Source: Chloroflexota bacterium (GTDB lineage Bacteria > Chloroflexota > JAJPGV01). Taken from it: 64,000 nt of DNA. A program made the position numbers and the translations under genes. The notes beneath the pieces were generated by a model that did no database searches, was not told the origin of the DNA, and saw only the letters and a program-made list of their open reading frames with translations. The number at the start of each line of letters is the position of its first letter. Position 1 is the first letter of the stretch. The stretch lies in NCBI GenBank assembly GCA_021325635.1, contig JAJPGV010000046.1, forward strand, positions 1-64,000. Direction: 5' to 3'. This document shows, piece after piece, positions 16,813 to 25,861 of this stretch.

Positions 16813-17965
16813 CCCCCAGCCGGGATCCCTGCGCGAGGTAGCGCTCCTTTTTCTCAAGCTGGGCTGCATCGCCTTCGGCGGGCCAGCGGCCCACATCGCG
16901 CTGATGCGCTCGGAGGTCGTCCAGCGCCGCCGCTGGCTGACCGACGAGCAGTTCCTGGACATGTTGGGGGCGGCCAACCTGATTCCTGGTCCGAGCTCGA
17001 CGGAGATGGCCATCTTCATCGGCTGCACCCGCGCAGGAGCGGCCGGACTGGTGCTGGCTGGGACGTTGTTCATTCTGCCGGCGATGCTCATCGTCCTGGC
17101 TTTCGCTTGGGCCTACGTGCACTACGGCTCCATTCCGCAGGTGGGCCTCGCCCTGTACGGCGTGAAGCCAGTCATCATCGCGGTGGTCCTTCAAGCGCTG
17201 TGGGGGCTGAGCCGCACCGCCGCCAAGACCTGGCAGCTGGCCGTCCTGGGGGCCACGGTGTTCGCCCTCTACCTGGCCGGCGCGAACGTCATCGCGCTCC
17301 TGATTGGATCCGGCTTGCTGGTGCTGATCGCCCTCAACTGGTCACGCCTTCCGTTCCGGCAGGCGGCGATGCTTGCGATACCGGCGGCCGGCACATCGTA
17401 CCAGGCAGGCGTCCTGCCGGCCACGGCAGCGGGCGTGAGCCTGGCTGGACTCGGCCTCACCTTCCTGAAGATTGGCGCAGTGCTCTTCGGCAGCGGCTAC
17501 GTGCTGCTGGCTTTCCTGCAGGCCGACTTCGTGGAACGCCTTCATTGGCTCACGGAGAAGCAGATCCTCGACGCCGTCGCTGTGGGGCAATTCACCCCCG
17601 GCCCGGTGTTCACCACGGCCACCTTCATCGGCTACTTGCTGGCGGGCATTCCGGGCGCAATCGTCTCCACGGTGGCCATCTTCCTGCCCGGCTTCGTATT
17701 CGTAGCGATCGTCTACCGTCTTCTCCCACGGCTGCGGCGGTCCCCCTGGACCAGCGCCTTCCTCGACGGGGTGAACATCGGCGCCGTGGGCCTCATGGCC
17801 GGCGTAACCGTGCAGCTCGGCCGCGCGTCGATCGTCGACTGGCCATCGGCGGCCATCGGGCTGGCGGCCGCCGTAGCGCTGCTGCGGTTCAGGATCAACT
17901 CAGCCTGGCTGGTCTTGGCGGGTGGGCTCGCCGGCGTCGCAACTGCTGCTCTGCACGGCACCTGA
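16790..17965 (+). CDS. chrA: Chromate transporter family protein ChrA
   Basis: CHR-family membrane protein, proposed to export chromate or a related oxyanion. 391 residues with two homologous halves. The first is marked FLKLGCIAFGGPAAHIALM and NLIPGPSSTEMAIFIG, the second FLKIGAVLFGSGYVLLAFLQ and GQFTPGPVFTTATFIGYL. It is a full-length, long-chain ChrA with about 10-12 membrane spans. The start is a TTG inside the 3' end of the FliL-like gene. A second, diverged ChrA lies at 43.0 kb. Confidence 0.92.
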   Translation: MSTTSSSSPQPGSLREVALLFLKLGCIAFGGPAAHIALMRSEVVQRRRWLTDEQFLDMLGAANLIPGPSSTEMAIFIGCTRAGAAGLVLAGTLFILPAMLIVLAFAWAYVHYGSIPQVGLALYGVKPVIIAVVLQALWGLSRTAAKTWQLAVLGATVFALYLAGANVIALLIGSGLLVLIALNWSRLPFRQAAMLAIPAAGTSYQAGVLPATAAGVSLAGLGLTFLKIGAVLFGSGYVLLAFLQADFVERLHWLTEKQILDAVAVGQFTPGPVFTTATFIGYLLAGIPGAIVSTVAIFLPGFVFVAIVYRLLPRLRRSPWTSAFLDGVNIGAVGLMAGVTVQLGRASIVDWPSAAIGLAAAVALLRFRINSAWLVLAGGLAGVATAALHGT

Positions 17966-18032
17966 TGCCTCCGCCCGTGCATGGCGCAAGCGCTGGCCGG
18001 TCATGTGCCGCAGCGGCCCCGACGCTCGGAGG

Positions 18033-18761
18033 CTAGGCGAGCCCAGCGTGGCGGGCGCGGGAGACGTAGTGGTCCCACGTTTTCTGCAGCGGCCGCTCAT
18101 CATACACGCCAGCCATGTCGGCCATCTCCTGCTGTGTGAAGCCGCTCGGCCGGCCGATCTGCAGGGCGAGATGCTGGCGCAGCGCGTTCTCCTCGAGGAA
18201 GAGCGCTGCCACGAACGCGTCGCGCAGGCTGCTGCCGACAACCACCGAGCCATGGTTGCGCATCACGCAGGCACGCCCCTGCCCCAGCATGCGTGCCAGC
18301 GCATCGCCCTGTTGCGGGCTGCGCACCAGGCGCGGATCGGGATAGGTCGGAACCGGCCCAGGTCCAAGCAGGGTAGCGTTGTTGGTGACCGGAACGATGT
18401 CCACCCCGGCAATACCGAACACCGTGGCCATGCGTGAATGGGCATGAACCACGGCCTGCACGTCGGGACGCGCCCGGTATATCCGGGTGTGGATGAACAG
18501 CTCGCTGGGCGGCGGCTGGTCGCCCTCTACCAGCCGGCCATCGAGATCGATCGTGACGAGGTCTTCAGCCCGCACGTCGAGGCGAGGCGTGGAGTGAGGG
18601 TGAATCAGCACCTGGCCCGTCTCGGGCCGGCGCACGCTCACGTGACCGCTCTGGTCGAACAGGCCCTCATAGGCGAGCATCCGACAGGCCAGCGCCAGCT
18701 GCTCCGCGAGATCAGGGCGCCCATGGCCTCGTGTCGCGGCACCGAACGGATTCATCGGCAC
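18033..18761 (-). CDS. Class II aldolase/adducin family protein
   Basis: Zinc-dependent aldolase or epimerase fold, as in fuculose-1-phosphate aldolase. 242 residues. The zinc ligands are His106 and His108 in VVHAHSR and His170 in MRNHG, with catalytic-type Glu87 in PSELFIH. GLFDQSGHVSVRRP at the N-terminus is typical. The substrate is unknown. It converges on chrA, and a second, only distantly similar class II aldolase is encoded at 22.2 kb. Confidence 0.9.
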   Translation of the reverse strand: MPMNPFGAATRGHGRPDLAEQLALACRMLAYEGLFDQSGHVSVRRPETGQVLIHPHSTPRLDVRAEDLVTIDLDGRLVEGDQPPPSELFIHTRIYRARPDVQAVVHAHSRMATVFGIAGVDIVPVTNNATLLGPGPVPTYPDPRLVRSPQQGDALARMLGQGRACVMRNHGSVVVGSSLRDAFVAALFLEENALRQHLALQIGRPSGFTQQEMADMAGVYDERPLQKTWDHYVSRARHAGLA

Positions 18762-19088
18762 ACATGGTAGCCCGGAAAATACAAATCCCGACTAATCGAA
18801 AGAGCGCTTTCGCGACCACACGTCCGGCACCGCTGCCCTGGCCGGCTCGCGCCTGCCACGGCCCCGGCTTCGCCCAACGAGCATTCGGTCTGCTTCCAGC
18901 GTCTCGCGACTACTCGGGATTCGCAGGGCTCATGCTAGGCCACGCGGATACCGATGCAAGAGGTTTTCCCGCTCATTCGGACAAACGACCGGCGGTTTGG
19001 CCGGTGCCCACAACGGGGATGCTTCAGGCATGGCTGCTTCAGCTCACCACGTCGAATTTCACCCACCGCGTGCTTGAATAGCGGCAGC
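18762..19088. other. Intergenic region, no gene seen
   Basis: Lies between the class II aldolase and the CoA-transferase, which diverge. A short imperfect palindrome, CGAAAGAGCGCTTTCG, lies near 18797-18812. The CoA-transferase frame stays open through the right half (from 18954), but that stretch does not resemble the family N-terminus. Confidence 0.5.
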
Positions 19089-20279
19089 GTGACCAAGCCG
19101 CTCGACGGGATAACCGTGCTTGACCTCACCAGGGTGCTGGCCGGCCCCTACTGCGCCATGATGCTGGGCGACTTCGGCGCCGACGTCATCAAGGTCGAGC
19201 AGCCCCAACGAGGCGACGACACCCGCCAATGGGCTCCGCCTTCGGCCGGGGGCGAAAGTGCCTACTACCTGTCTGCCAATCGCAACAAACGCAGCATCAC
19301 CCTGAACCTGGGACACCCCGCGGGCCGGGATCTGCTGCTGCGGCTAGCGCAGCAGGCTGACGTCTTGATCGAAAACTTCAAGCAGGGCGGCGTTGAGCAG
19401 CTGGGGGCCGGCTATGACAAGCTGAGCAGGGTGAACCCCGGGCTGGTCTACTGCTCGATCAAGGGTTACGGCCATGGCAGCCCATACCAGGACCTGCCTG
19501 GCTACGACTTCGTCATCCAGGCCCAGAGCGGGATCATGAGCATTACCGGCGTCCCGGCAGGAGAGCCGGTCAAAGTAGGTGTGGCGGCGGTCGACGTCGC
19601 CACCGGCATGTACGCCTGCTCAGCCATCCTGGCGGCGCTGCGCGAACGCGATCGCTCAGGCGCGGGCCAATACGTCGAGCTGTCACTGCTCGACAGTGCC
19701 CTCGCCTGGCTGGTGAATGTGGCCAGCAGCTACCTGGTAAGCGGGCAGGAGCCGCGGCGCTACGGCAACGCTCACGCGTCCATCGTGCCCTACCAATCGT
19801 TCAGGGTGAGTGACGGCTATATCGCCCTGTCAGTCGGCAATGACCTGCAGTTCCGTGCTTTGGCCGAGATCGCCGGCGCACCGCAGCTGGCGAACGACGG
19901 GCGCTTCCTCACCAACCCGCTGCGTGTGAACAACCGTGAAGCGCTCATCGAGCTGCTGGAGCCGATCTTCGCCAGCCGAACGACAGCGCAGTGGCTCACG
20001 GCGCTGGCCGCTGCCGGCATCCCTGCCGGGCCGATCAACAGCGTGCCCCAGATCCTCAATGATCCTCACGTGGCGGCGAGGCAAACCGTGCTCGAAGTCC
20101 CACACCCCACCGCGGGATCGATCAGGATGGTGGCGCCACCCTACCGTCTGTCGCGCACGCCAGCCACCATCGACCGCCACCCACCGCTGCTCGGCGAGCA
20201 TACGGACGAGGTGCTCAGCCAGAAGCTGGGCCTTGGCGAGACCGAGATTGCGCGGCTGCGCCGGGATGGAGCTATCTGA
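19089..20279 (+). CDS. Family III (CaiB/BaiF) acyl-CoA transferase
   Basis: Moves CoA between carboxylic acids by a stepwise mechanism. 396 residues from the GTG at 19089, which gives the canonical start VTKPLDGITVLDLTRVLAGP. An in-frame start at 18954 would add 45 atypical residues. The catalytic-type Asp lies in VDVATGMYA. Other family blocks are FGADVIKVE, NRNKRSITLNL, ADVLIENFK and YCSIKGYGHGSPY. The acid substrate is unknown. Nearby aldolases and an amidohydrolase fit a catabolic neighbourhood. Confidence 0.94.
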   Translation: MTKPLDGITVLDLTRVLAGPYCAMMLGDFGADVIKVEQPQRGDDTRQWAPPSAGGESAYYLSANRNKRSITLNLGHPAGRDLLLRLAQQADVLIENFKQGGVEQLGAGYDKLSRVNPGLVYCSIKGYGHGSPYQDLPGYDFVIQAQSGIMSITGVPAGEPVKVGVAAVDVATGMYACSAILAALRERDRSGAGQYVELSLLDSALAWLVNVASSYLVSGQEPRRYGNAHASIVPYQSFRVSDGYIALSVGNDLQFRALAEIAGAPQLANDGRFLTNPLRVNNREALIELLEPIFASRTTAQWLTALAAAGIPAGPINSVPQILNDPHVAARQTVLEVPHPTAGSIRMVAPPYRLSRTPATIDRHPPLLGEHTDEVLSQKLGLGETEIARLRRDGAI

Positions 20280-20504
20280 ACCACTGAGCCGCTAGGAACC
20301 GCGCGGCGTATACCATTTCGGCAGATCCTGAGCATCGGGAGCGCAGCCATCACCAAGCCGATCGTCGCCGACACGAGCCTGACCGTCCCGCAGTCCGCGG
20401 ACGAGCTCTGGCCACACATTGCCGATACCGACAAGCTGGACAAAGCGGTCGGCCTCCCCGAAGCGCATTTCGAACGCGGGGACGCGGGCAAAGGCCAGCC
20501 CGAC

Positions 20505-22169
20505 GTGGGCGAATATCGCTGGCACGGCTTGCGTTTGGCGCGCTGGATCGAGCATCCGTTCGAGTGGGAACGGCCCCACCGCTTTCGCGTCGTGCGCGAC
20601 TATACCGCCGGGCCGATACGCCGCTTCGAGGGGGGAACCGAGCTGCTGCCTGCTGCCTCAGGCACAACGTTGCGCATATTCGTCGAGTTTGTGCCCAAGA
20701 ACTGGCTGGCCGGCATCTTCATTCGGCGCTTCCTGGTGCCCACAAGCCTGGAGCGCACGCGCAAGCAGTATCAGCTGGTATCCGATTTTCTGGGGAAGCG
20801 GAGCGCTCACCCCTTCCCCCAGCTGATACAACAGCGCACGCCAGCCGACGGCGCCCGGCTGCAGACCGGGCTTCAGCGGCTGTCCTCCATGGGCCTGGCG
20901 GCTGACGGCCTCAACCTGTTACGCGATTTGATCGCCGAGGCCCCGGACGAAGAGGTAGCCGGCATGCGCCCGCTGCAGCTCGCGGCCGACCGCGGCTTCG
21001 ATCCGGATCGGACGCTGGAAGTGTTCCTGCACGCCACTGTTGGAGGCTTGCTGGAGATGCGCTGGGAGATGCTCTGTCCCGGCTGCCGGGGAGTGAAAGC
21101 CGACGCCGGACATCTCAGCGAGCTGCAAGCGACGGCCCACTGTGACGCCTGCAACCTGGATTTCGAGCCGGATACGGACGAGCTCATCGAAGCCCGCTTC
21201 TACCCGGCGCCGTCGATACGCAGCGTCGAGGTGGGAACGTACTGTGTCAGCGGCCCGGGCAAGACACCCCATCGCGTGCTCCAGACCAGCCTGGAGCCGG
21301 GCCAGGCGCGCGACTACGAAGTCTCCCTGGACGAGGGCAGCTATGTCATCCATTCGCCGCAAACCCAGGGCTTCGCGCACTTCACCGCCGTGGCGGGCAG
21401 CGCTGCTGCTCAGCTCGAAGTCTCTGCCCAGGAAACTGCTTTAGTGAGCAGCTCCGCCGAGGTGCAGGCGGGCGAACGCACGCTGAAGCTGGCCAACAGC
21501 ACCTCCCGCGAGCTGACGCTGACCATCGACCGTGCCCACGCCACCACGGCCGCGGCGACGCCCGGCCGGTTGATGACCTTCCCGGCGTTCCGCTCGCTGT
21601 TCTCGGCGGAGGCGCTGGCGCCCGGCATCCAGCTGGAGGTCAGCCGCGTGGGGCTGCTGTTCACCGATCTCGCCGGATCGACGGCCCTGTACGACCGGGT
21701 TGGCGACGCACGTGCCTTCCGCCTGGTCTCCGAGCACTTCGGCCTGCTTCAGCGCGCCATCGAGGACGCGGGTGGGGCCATCGTCAAAACGATTGGCGAC
21801 GCCGTCATGGCGGCCTTCCCCGACGGACGGTCGGCCGTCGACGCGGGCCTGCGGATCCAGCGCTGCATCCTCGAGCTGAACACACGCGGCCTGGTGAACA
21901 CCAACGAGCTGGTCAAGGTCGGCATCAACACCGGGGCCTGCTTCGCAGTCACCCAGAACGAGCGCCTGGACTACTTCGGCACGGTGGTGAACGTGGCTGC
22001 GCGGGCCGAGCACGAGGCGCACGGCGGCGAGATCGTGATGACCCAGCCCGCCTACGAGGAGGCCAGCGACCTGCTGGGCACGGATTTCACAACCGAGCCC
22101 TTTACGGTCCAGCTCAAGGGCATCAGCGTGCCCACGCCGCTTGTCCGGATATCCGGCATCACCAACTGA
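20505..22169 (+). CDS. Class III adenylate/guanylate cyclase with N-terminal SRPBCC-like and DUF5939-like regions
   Basis: A predicted cytoplasmic cyclic nucleotide synthase, 554 residues from GTG 20505. The C-terminal cyclase domain (about 380-550) has VGLLFTDLAGSTALYDRVGD with a metal-binding Asp, KTIGDAVMAAFPD with the second, and TVVNVAARAEHEA. The middle has a cysteine ribbon, CPGC...CDACNLDF, in a DUF5939-like region. The N-terminal part resembles an SRPBCC lipid-binding fold. The same frame stays open upstream into the previous gene and encodes SRPBCC-like residues (ADELWPHIADTDKLDKAVGL) but has no ATG, GTG or TTG. The true start may therefore be a rare codon (CTG 20328), adding about 59 residues. 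Confidence 0.88.
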   Translation: MGEYRWHGLRLARWIEHPFEWERPHRFRVVRDYTAGPIRRFEGGTELLPAASGTTLRIFVEFVPKNWLAGIFIRRFLVPTSLERTRKQYQLVSDFLGKRSAHPFPQLIQQRTPADGARLQTGLQRLSSMGLAADGLNLLRDLIAEAPDEEVAGMRPLQLAADRGFDPDRTLEVFLHATVGGLLEMRWEMLCPGCRGVKADAGHLSELQATAHCDACNLDFEPDTDELIEARFYPAPSIRSVEVGTYCVSGPGKTPHRVLQTSLEPGQARDYEVSLDEGSYVIHSPQTQGFAHFTAVAGSAAAQLEVSAQETALVSSSAEVQAGERTLKLANSTSRELTLTIDRAHATTAAATPGRLMTFPAFRSLFSAEALAPGIQLEVSRVGLLFTDLAGSTALYDRVGDARAFRLVSEHFGLLQRAIEDAGGAIVKTIGDAVMAAFPDGRSAVDAGLRIQRCILELNTRGLVNTNELVKVGINTGACFAVTQNERLDYFGTVVNVAARAEHEAHGGEIVMTQPAYEEASDLLGTDFTTEPFTVQLKGISVPTPLVRISGITN

Positions 22170-22233
22170 GCATCGGGGCGAGCCCTTTGAGCCATCGGGC
22201 TCGAACATGGCTCCCGGCGCCGCCGTATTGCCT

Positions 22234-22983
22234 CTAGGCCGAATCTTCTCCAGCTAACGAGCAGTAATATTTCCAGCTGGCCAGCATGCCGGCCTCGCCG
22301 CCGGCGGAGCCACGCGTGCGCGCGGCTCGCTCGGGACGGCGGTACTCCGCGATGTCCTCATCAGGGATGGTCTGCGGCGAACCGAGCAGGTGGGCCTTGT
22401 AGTTCATGCTCACCAGGTGGTTCAGCGCCATCACCCGAACCGTGGCGTCCTCCACGCTGCTACCGACCACGGTTACACCATGGCCGCGCATCAACGCCGC
22501 CTGCTTGTCGCCCATGAATGCCGCGAACTGTTCACCCAGCTGATCGTCATGGATGGTGATGCTGCGCTGGAACGTGGGGATGCCCTCCACCGCCATGCGC
22601 GCGCCCGGTGCGTAGGCGCCGTAGATCGGCAGTACCTCCTTGCCGCACACGGTGAGCAGCACCGCGTACTCCGGGTGCACGTGGATAACGCTGCGAACCT
22701 GCGGGTTCTTCTTGTACATCCACAGGTGCAGATAGCTCTCGCTGGGCGGCTGCAGACCCTCCGCCCCGGCCACCTTGTCGGCGTTGAAGTCCACGGTCAG
22801 GATGTCGCTGGCGCGGGTGTAGCGCAGGCCCACCTCATCCGGTCCCTTGCCCTTGATCAGCATCGTGTCCGAGTCGCCCAAGCGGCAGCTCACGTGGCCG
22901 AAAGCGGCGTGGGTGATGTCCAGCTTGCCCAGGACCCGGCAAGCCCGGGCCACCAGCTCGATCAGCGCCGGGTCGGCGTTCAT
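22234..22983 (-). CDS. Class II aldolase/adducin family protein
   Basis: Predicted zinc-dependent aldolase or decarboxylase, 249 residues. Zinc ligands are His101 and His103 in VIHVHPEY and His168 in MRGHG. Glu82 is in PSESYLHLW. The start is placed at the ATG that overlaps the upstream amidohydrolase stop (ATGA), which implies translational coupling. A longer frame reaching 23304 runs antisense-like inside the amidohydrolase gene and is rejected. It is the second gene of a two-gene operon in the 22-27 kb cluster. Confidence 0.92.
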   Translation of the reverse strand: MNADPALIELVARACRVLGKLDITHAAFGHVSCRLGDSDTMLIKGKGPDEVGLRYTRASDILTVDFNADKVAGAEGLQPPSESYLHLWMYKKNPQVRSVIHVHPEYAVLLTVCGKEVLPIYGAYAPGARMAVEGIPTFQRSITIHDDQLGEQFAAFMGDKQAALMRGHGVTVVGSSVEDATVRVMALNHLVSMNYKAHLLGSPQTIPDEDIAEYRRPERAARTRGSAGGEAGMLASWKYYCSLAGEDSA

Positions 22984-24188
22984 GCAGCTGTCGACGCTGC
23001 GCCCACCGCTTCCCGCGCCGGAGCAGCGTCCAGGTGGAAGAAGTCGATGACGTTGCCGGCAACCATGGCGTAGCGCTCGTCGGCCGGCACGCCTGCCATG
23101 TTCTCCTCGATGATGCGCAAGGATTCCGGCCAGTCCGAATCCTGGTGCGGGAAATCGGAAGCCCAGATCAGCCGCTTCACGTCCAGCCGGTGGCGTATCT
23201 CGACACCGATCGGGTCGTGCTGGAAGCCCCACGAGAAGTGCTTGCGCAGGTATTCGCTCGGGCGGCGGCGAAGCGGCTTCCAGCCCAGCAGCTCCTCGGC
23301 CCACTTGCTGTGCCGGTCGAAGCGCACGTCGGCCATGTGGAAGAACAGCGGCAGCCAGCCAATCTGGTTCTCGGCAAAGAAGATGTGCAGATCGGGGAAG
23401 CGGTCAAATAGGCCGTCCAGGACCAACTGCACGGCGTTGATCCCGCCGACGCGAGCGAACTTGCACAGCTGTGATGGGAAGTCCCGGGTGCGGCTGATAC
23501 GCTCGGCCGCCTCCTTGTCGGGGGCGTTGGGGAAGGTTAGCAGTGGCCCTTTCGGCCGCTGGAACTCGACGTGCACGGTGAGCGGCATACGCATGTCGAG
23601 GGCCGCCGCCCAGAAGCGATCGTCCTCGGGAGTCGGATAGGCCTTGCCGCTGGGGAGGCTGCTGAGCGCCACGCCCTTCAGGCCCAGCTTGCGACAGCGC
23701 TCCATCTCGGCGATAGCGTCATCCACGCCGGTGACCGGCAGCATGCCCAGACCGATCAAGCGGTCCGGGTCCACCGCGCAGTATTCCTCCGCCAGGTAGT
23801 CGTTGTAGGCGCGAAGGACGGCTTTGAACGCCTCGTCGTCGGCGATGCTGCGCCACAGCCGCGGGCCGGATGCACCCGGGAACAGCACCTCGGCGTCGAT
23901 GCCATCCTGGTCCTGCTCATGCAGGCGCTGCTGAGGCGAGCCAGTACCAGGCGTGGTAGCGTAATTCTGGGCAAAGGGTCGCCAGCGCTCCCGGCCCTTG
24001 CCGCCGTACAGGTCGGAAGCATTCTCGCGCAGCGGCTGGCCTTCCACCATCCACACGTCCGTGCCGTCCTGCAGGTGCAGCACCCGCGGAGCCCGGTCAC
24101 GATGCACTTCCGGAACGCGGTTGATCCACACCTTGGAGTCGATCTCGAGGTGCGAATCCCCCGAGATGTAGCGATAGCTCTTAGCCAA
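22980..24188 (-). CDS. Amidohydrolase family protein (ACMSD/resorcylate decarboxylase-like)
   Basis: 402 residues of the amidohydrolase-2 group, whose members hydrolyse or decarboxylate ring compounds with one divalent metal. The N-terminal metal site is reduced to D-S-H in ISGDSHLEID. Later ligands are probably the His of LTVHVEF and the region LFFAENQIGWLP. The closing motif IWASDFPHQDSDWP carries the conserved metal Asp. The start is a TTG behind GGAGGA. It is coupled to the class II aldolase downstream and diverges from a pair of heme-oxygenase-fold genes, so it is probably part of one pathway. The substrate is unknown. Confidence 0.9.
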   Translation of the reverse strand: MAKSYRYISGDSHLEIDSKVWINRVPEVHRDRAPRVLHLQDGTDVWMVEGQPLRENASDLYGGKGRERWRPFAQNYATTPGTGSPQQRLHEQDQDGIDAEVLFPGASGPRLWRSIADDEAFKAVLRAYNDYLAEEYCAVDPDRLIGLGMLPVTGVDDAIAEMERCRKLGLKGVALSSLPSGKAYPTPEDDRFWAAALDMRMPLTVHVEFQRPKGPLLTFPNAPDKEAAERISRTRDFPSQLCKFARVGGINAVQLVLDGLFDRFPDLHIFFAENQIGWLPLFFHMADVRFDRHSKWAEELLGWKPLRRRPSEYLRKHFSWGFQHDPIGVEIRHRLDVKRLIWASDFPHQDSDWPESLRIIEENMAGVPADERYAMVAGNVIDFFHLDAAPAREAVGAASTAA

Positions 24189-24268
24189 AACAGTCCTCCA
24201 CGCTTTTCCTGTAACTCGCCCAAACTATGGTATACAAATGAGCAGTCTGCCCGCACGAGGAGCCTGCC
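24189..24268. promoter_or_regulatory. Shared divergent promoter region
   Basis: An 80-base gap between the divergent amidohydrolase and HDO-like genes. Its centre is A+T-rich around the palindrome GTATAC, and TATGGT/TATACA-like -10 boxes can be drawn on either strand. Good ribosome sites, GAGGAG (right) and GGAGGA (left), flank it. One shared regulator is likely, but no clear operator is seen. Confidence 0.45.
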
Positions 24269-25051
24269 ATGTTGTACGAGCCACCCTATGGACCCGAAGA
24301 CCTCAAGGAGCCACCGCTAGACGGGCAGGCCTTCATCAACTTCCTGGAGATGGAGCGGGCTCGCAAGTACCCTGAGCCGCCCCCCTTCTACCAGAGCCTT
24401 TACGCCGGCAAGCTGCGAACCGAAGATCTGCAGCTGTGGGTCAAGGACATGTACTCCTACTGGGACCACGCGCTGGTCTACAGCACCGGGGCCATCCTGA
24501 TCAAGAGCAACGACGAGGCCACCCGCACCCACATCCTCAAGAAGCTGGTCTACCTCGAAGGCAAGGACGTGGTGAAGGACCTCACCGGTTGGACCACGCC
24601 GGCTTACGAGGAGCTCTGGATTCGCTTCGGCCAGGGTCTGGGCCTCACCAAGGGCGACATCCAGAGCTGGAAGCCCTTCACCCGCAGCTACTACGCGCAA
24701 AGCACGCTGTGCATGCTCTCCCGCTGGTGGGAGTGGAGCTGGCTCGACGGCGTTGCCAGCATGCTGGCCGGTGACCTGCATCATCAGGAGTACCTGGGAC
24801 GCGCGCAGGAGGCGCTGCAGAAGCACTACAACGTACCGGAGAAGAGCCTCGAGTTCTTCCGGGTCTTCGCCGAGGACGTCAAGGAGCACATCCCCTGGGA
24901 GCGGGAGACGCTGTCCTACTGGGCCTGCACCAAGGAGCGCCAGCTGACCGCGGCCAAAGCCTTCCGCTATCGACTGGACATCGAGAACCAGCTTCTGCTG
25001 CGCGTGCATACCGCCGCCGAGAGCGGCAGCCTGCCACTGCAGGTGCCATAG
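24269..25051 (+). CDS. Heme-oxygenase-fold protein (PqqC/TenA-like), gene 1 of a pair
   Basis: 260 residues, all-helical, resembling the PqqC/TENA superfamily and its non-heme di-iron oxidase branch. Candidate metal or active-site residues are Glu97 (LEGKD), His171/His172 and Glu174 (DLHHQEYL), and Glu201, Asp203 and His207 (FAEDVKEH). The aromatic run SRWWEWSWLDG (151-161) is distinctive. It starts at an ATG behind GAGGAG and is followed 33 bases later by a second member of the same fold, so the two probably form a heteromeric or sequential enzyme pair. The reaction is unknown. Confidence 0.75.
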   Translation: MLYEPPYGPEDLKEPPLDGQAFINFLEMERARKYPEPPPFYQSLYAGKLRTEDLQLWVKDMYSYWDHALVYSTGAILIKSNDEATRTHILKKLVYLEGKDVVKDLTGWTTPAYEELWIRFGQGLGLTKGDIQSWKPFTRSYYAQSTLCMLSRWWEWSWLDGVASMLAGDLHHQEYLGRAQEALQKHYNVPEKSLEFFRVFAEDVKEHIPWERETLSYWACTKERQLTAAKAFRYRLDIENQLLLRVHTAAESGSLPLQVP

Positions 25052-25084
25052 TAACGAAACAGCCCACGACGAGGAGGACGACCC

Positions 25085-25810
25085 ATGGCGATTGCTGAGA
25101 TGAAACGCGAAGGTGAGGCGCTGCCGCCCGACCAGCTGATTGAGGAGCTGGAGGCTGTGCGCAAGGAGTTCCTGTCCGGCAAGACGCTGCGGCCACGCAA
25201 TATTCCCAAGAGCAAGGACGAGGTCATCCAGGCCAAGCTTCGCCACCACGTCGGCAATGCTGTGCAGAACCACAAGTTCGTGGGTGAGAAGTACCTCAAC
25301 TGTGAGGACAAGGCGCTGCGCCGGATGAACCTGCGCAAGATGGTCGACGAGTGCGGCCAGACTTCGGTCGGCGTCGGCCTGCCCAGCCACCCCACGCTGG
25401 CTCGCTGGGGCTCCCACGCCTTCGGCATCACCGACGAAGAGATCAACAAGCTCGAAAAGGAAGACCTGCCGGCCGATCGCATGATGTGGCAGTGCACCAA
25501 AGTCAACCTGCACCGCACGTCCCATTGGGCCATCGACACCGCCATGTCACTGGTCGGCGAAGGCGAGAAGCTGCGCCCGGAGATCCGCCAGCAGCTGCTC
25601 GATCACATCGAGGCGCTCAAGCAGGAATACACCGCCATGGGCATCGAGGACGTCGAGAAGGCGCTGGCCTTCGAGATCGAGCACGCGGCCGTCGACGTGG
25701 AGCATGGAGAGCTGGCCGTCACCGCGGTGCGGAAGTTCATCAAGACGCCTGAGCTGCAGGACGAGTTCCGCCGCGCGTTCATTCTCACCCTCCAGCAGGG
25801 ACACGCGTAA
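25085..25810 (+). CDS. Heme-oxygenase-like di-iron oxidase candidate, gene 2 of a pair
   Basis: 241 residues of the same superfamily as the preceding gene, but clearly diverged. The C-terminal helix carries H200-x3-D204-x2-H207 (EHAAVDVEHGE), the ligand spacing of di-iron members such as CADD and SznF. An earlier helix has Glu89 and His102 (VDECGQ...SHPTLARW), and His143/His147 follow. This supports a metal-dependent oxygenase instead of a classical thiaminase. A strong GAGGAGGA ribosome site lies just upstream of the ATG. A bidirectional terminator follows the stop. Confidence 0.78.
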   Translation: MAIAEMKREGEALPPDQLIEELEAVRKEFLSGKTLRPRNIPKSKDEVIQAKLRHHVGNAVQNHKFVGEKYLNCEDKALRRMNLRKMVDECGQTSVGVGLPSHPTLARWGSHAFGITDEEINKLEKEDLPADRMMWQCTKVNLHRTSHWAIDTAMSLVGEGEKLRPEIRQQLLDHIEALKQEYTAMGIEDVEKALAFEIEHAAVDVEHGELAVTAVRKFIKTPELQDEFRRAFILTLQQGHA

Positions 25811-25829
25811 GACGACGCAAAAGGACGTG

Positions 25830-25861
25830 AAAAAAGGGAGGAGCAAGCTCCTCCCTTTTTT
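25830..25861. terminator. Bidirectional intrinsic terminator
   Basis: A nearly perfect hairpin, AAAAAAGGGAGGAGC followed by its reverse complement across a 2-base centre, with A6 before and T6 after the GC stem. It ends both the HDO pair (rightward) and the solute-binding lipoprotein gene (leftward); its last base is the first base of that gene's stop triplet. Confidence 0.95.

Noticed and set aside
16006-17091. 361-codon minus-strand frame over the FliL-like and chrA genes
   Set aside because: Mirror of two supported genes; its translation shows no domain pattern.
22984-23304. N-terminal extension of the second class II aldolase
   Set aside because: The extra 107 residues lie inside the amidohydrolase gene, are Arg/Gly/Pro-rich, and the ATG overlapping the amidohydrolase stop gives a normal family start.
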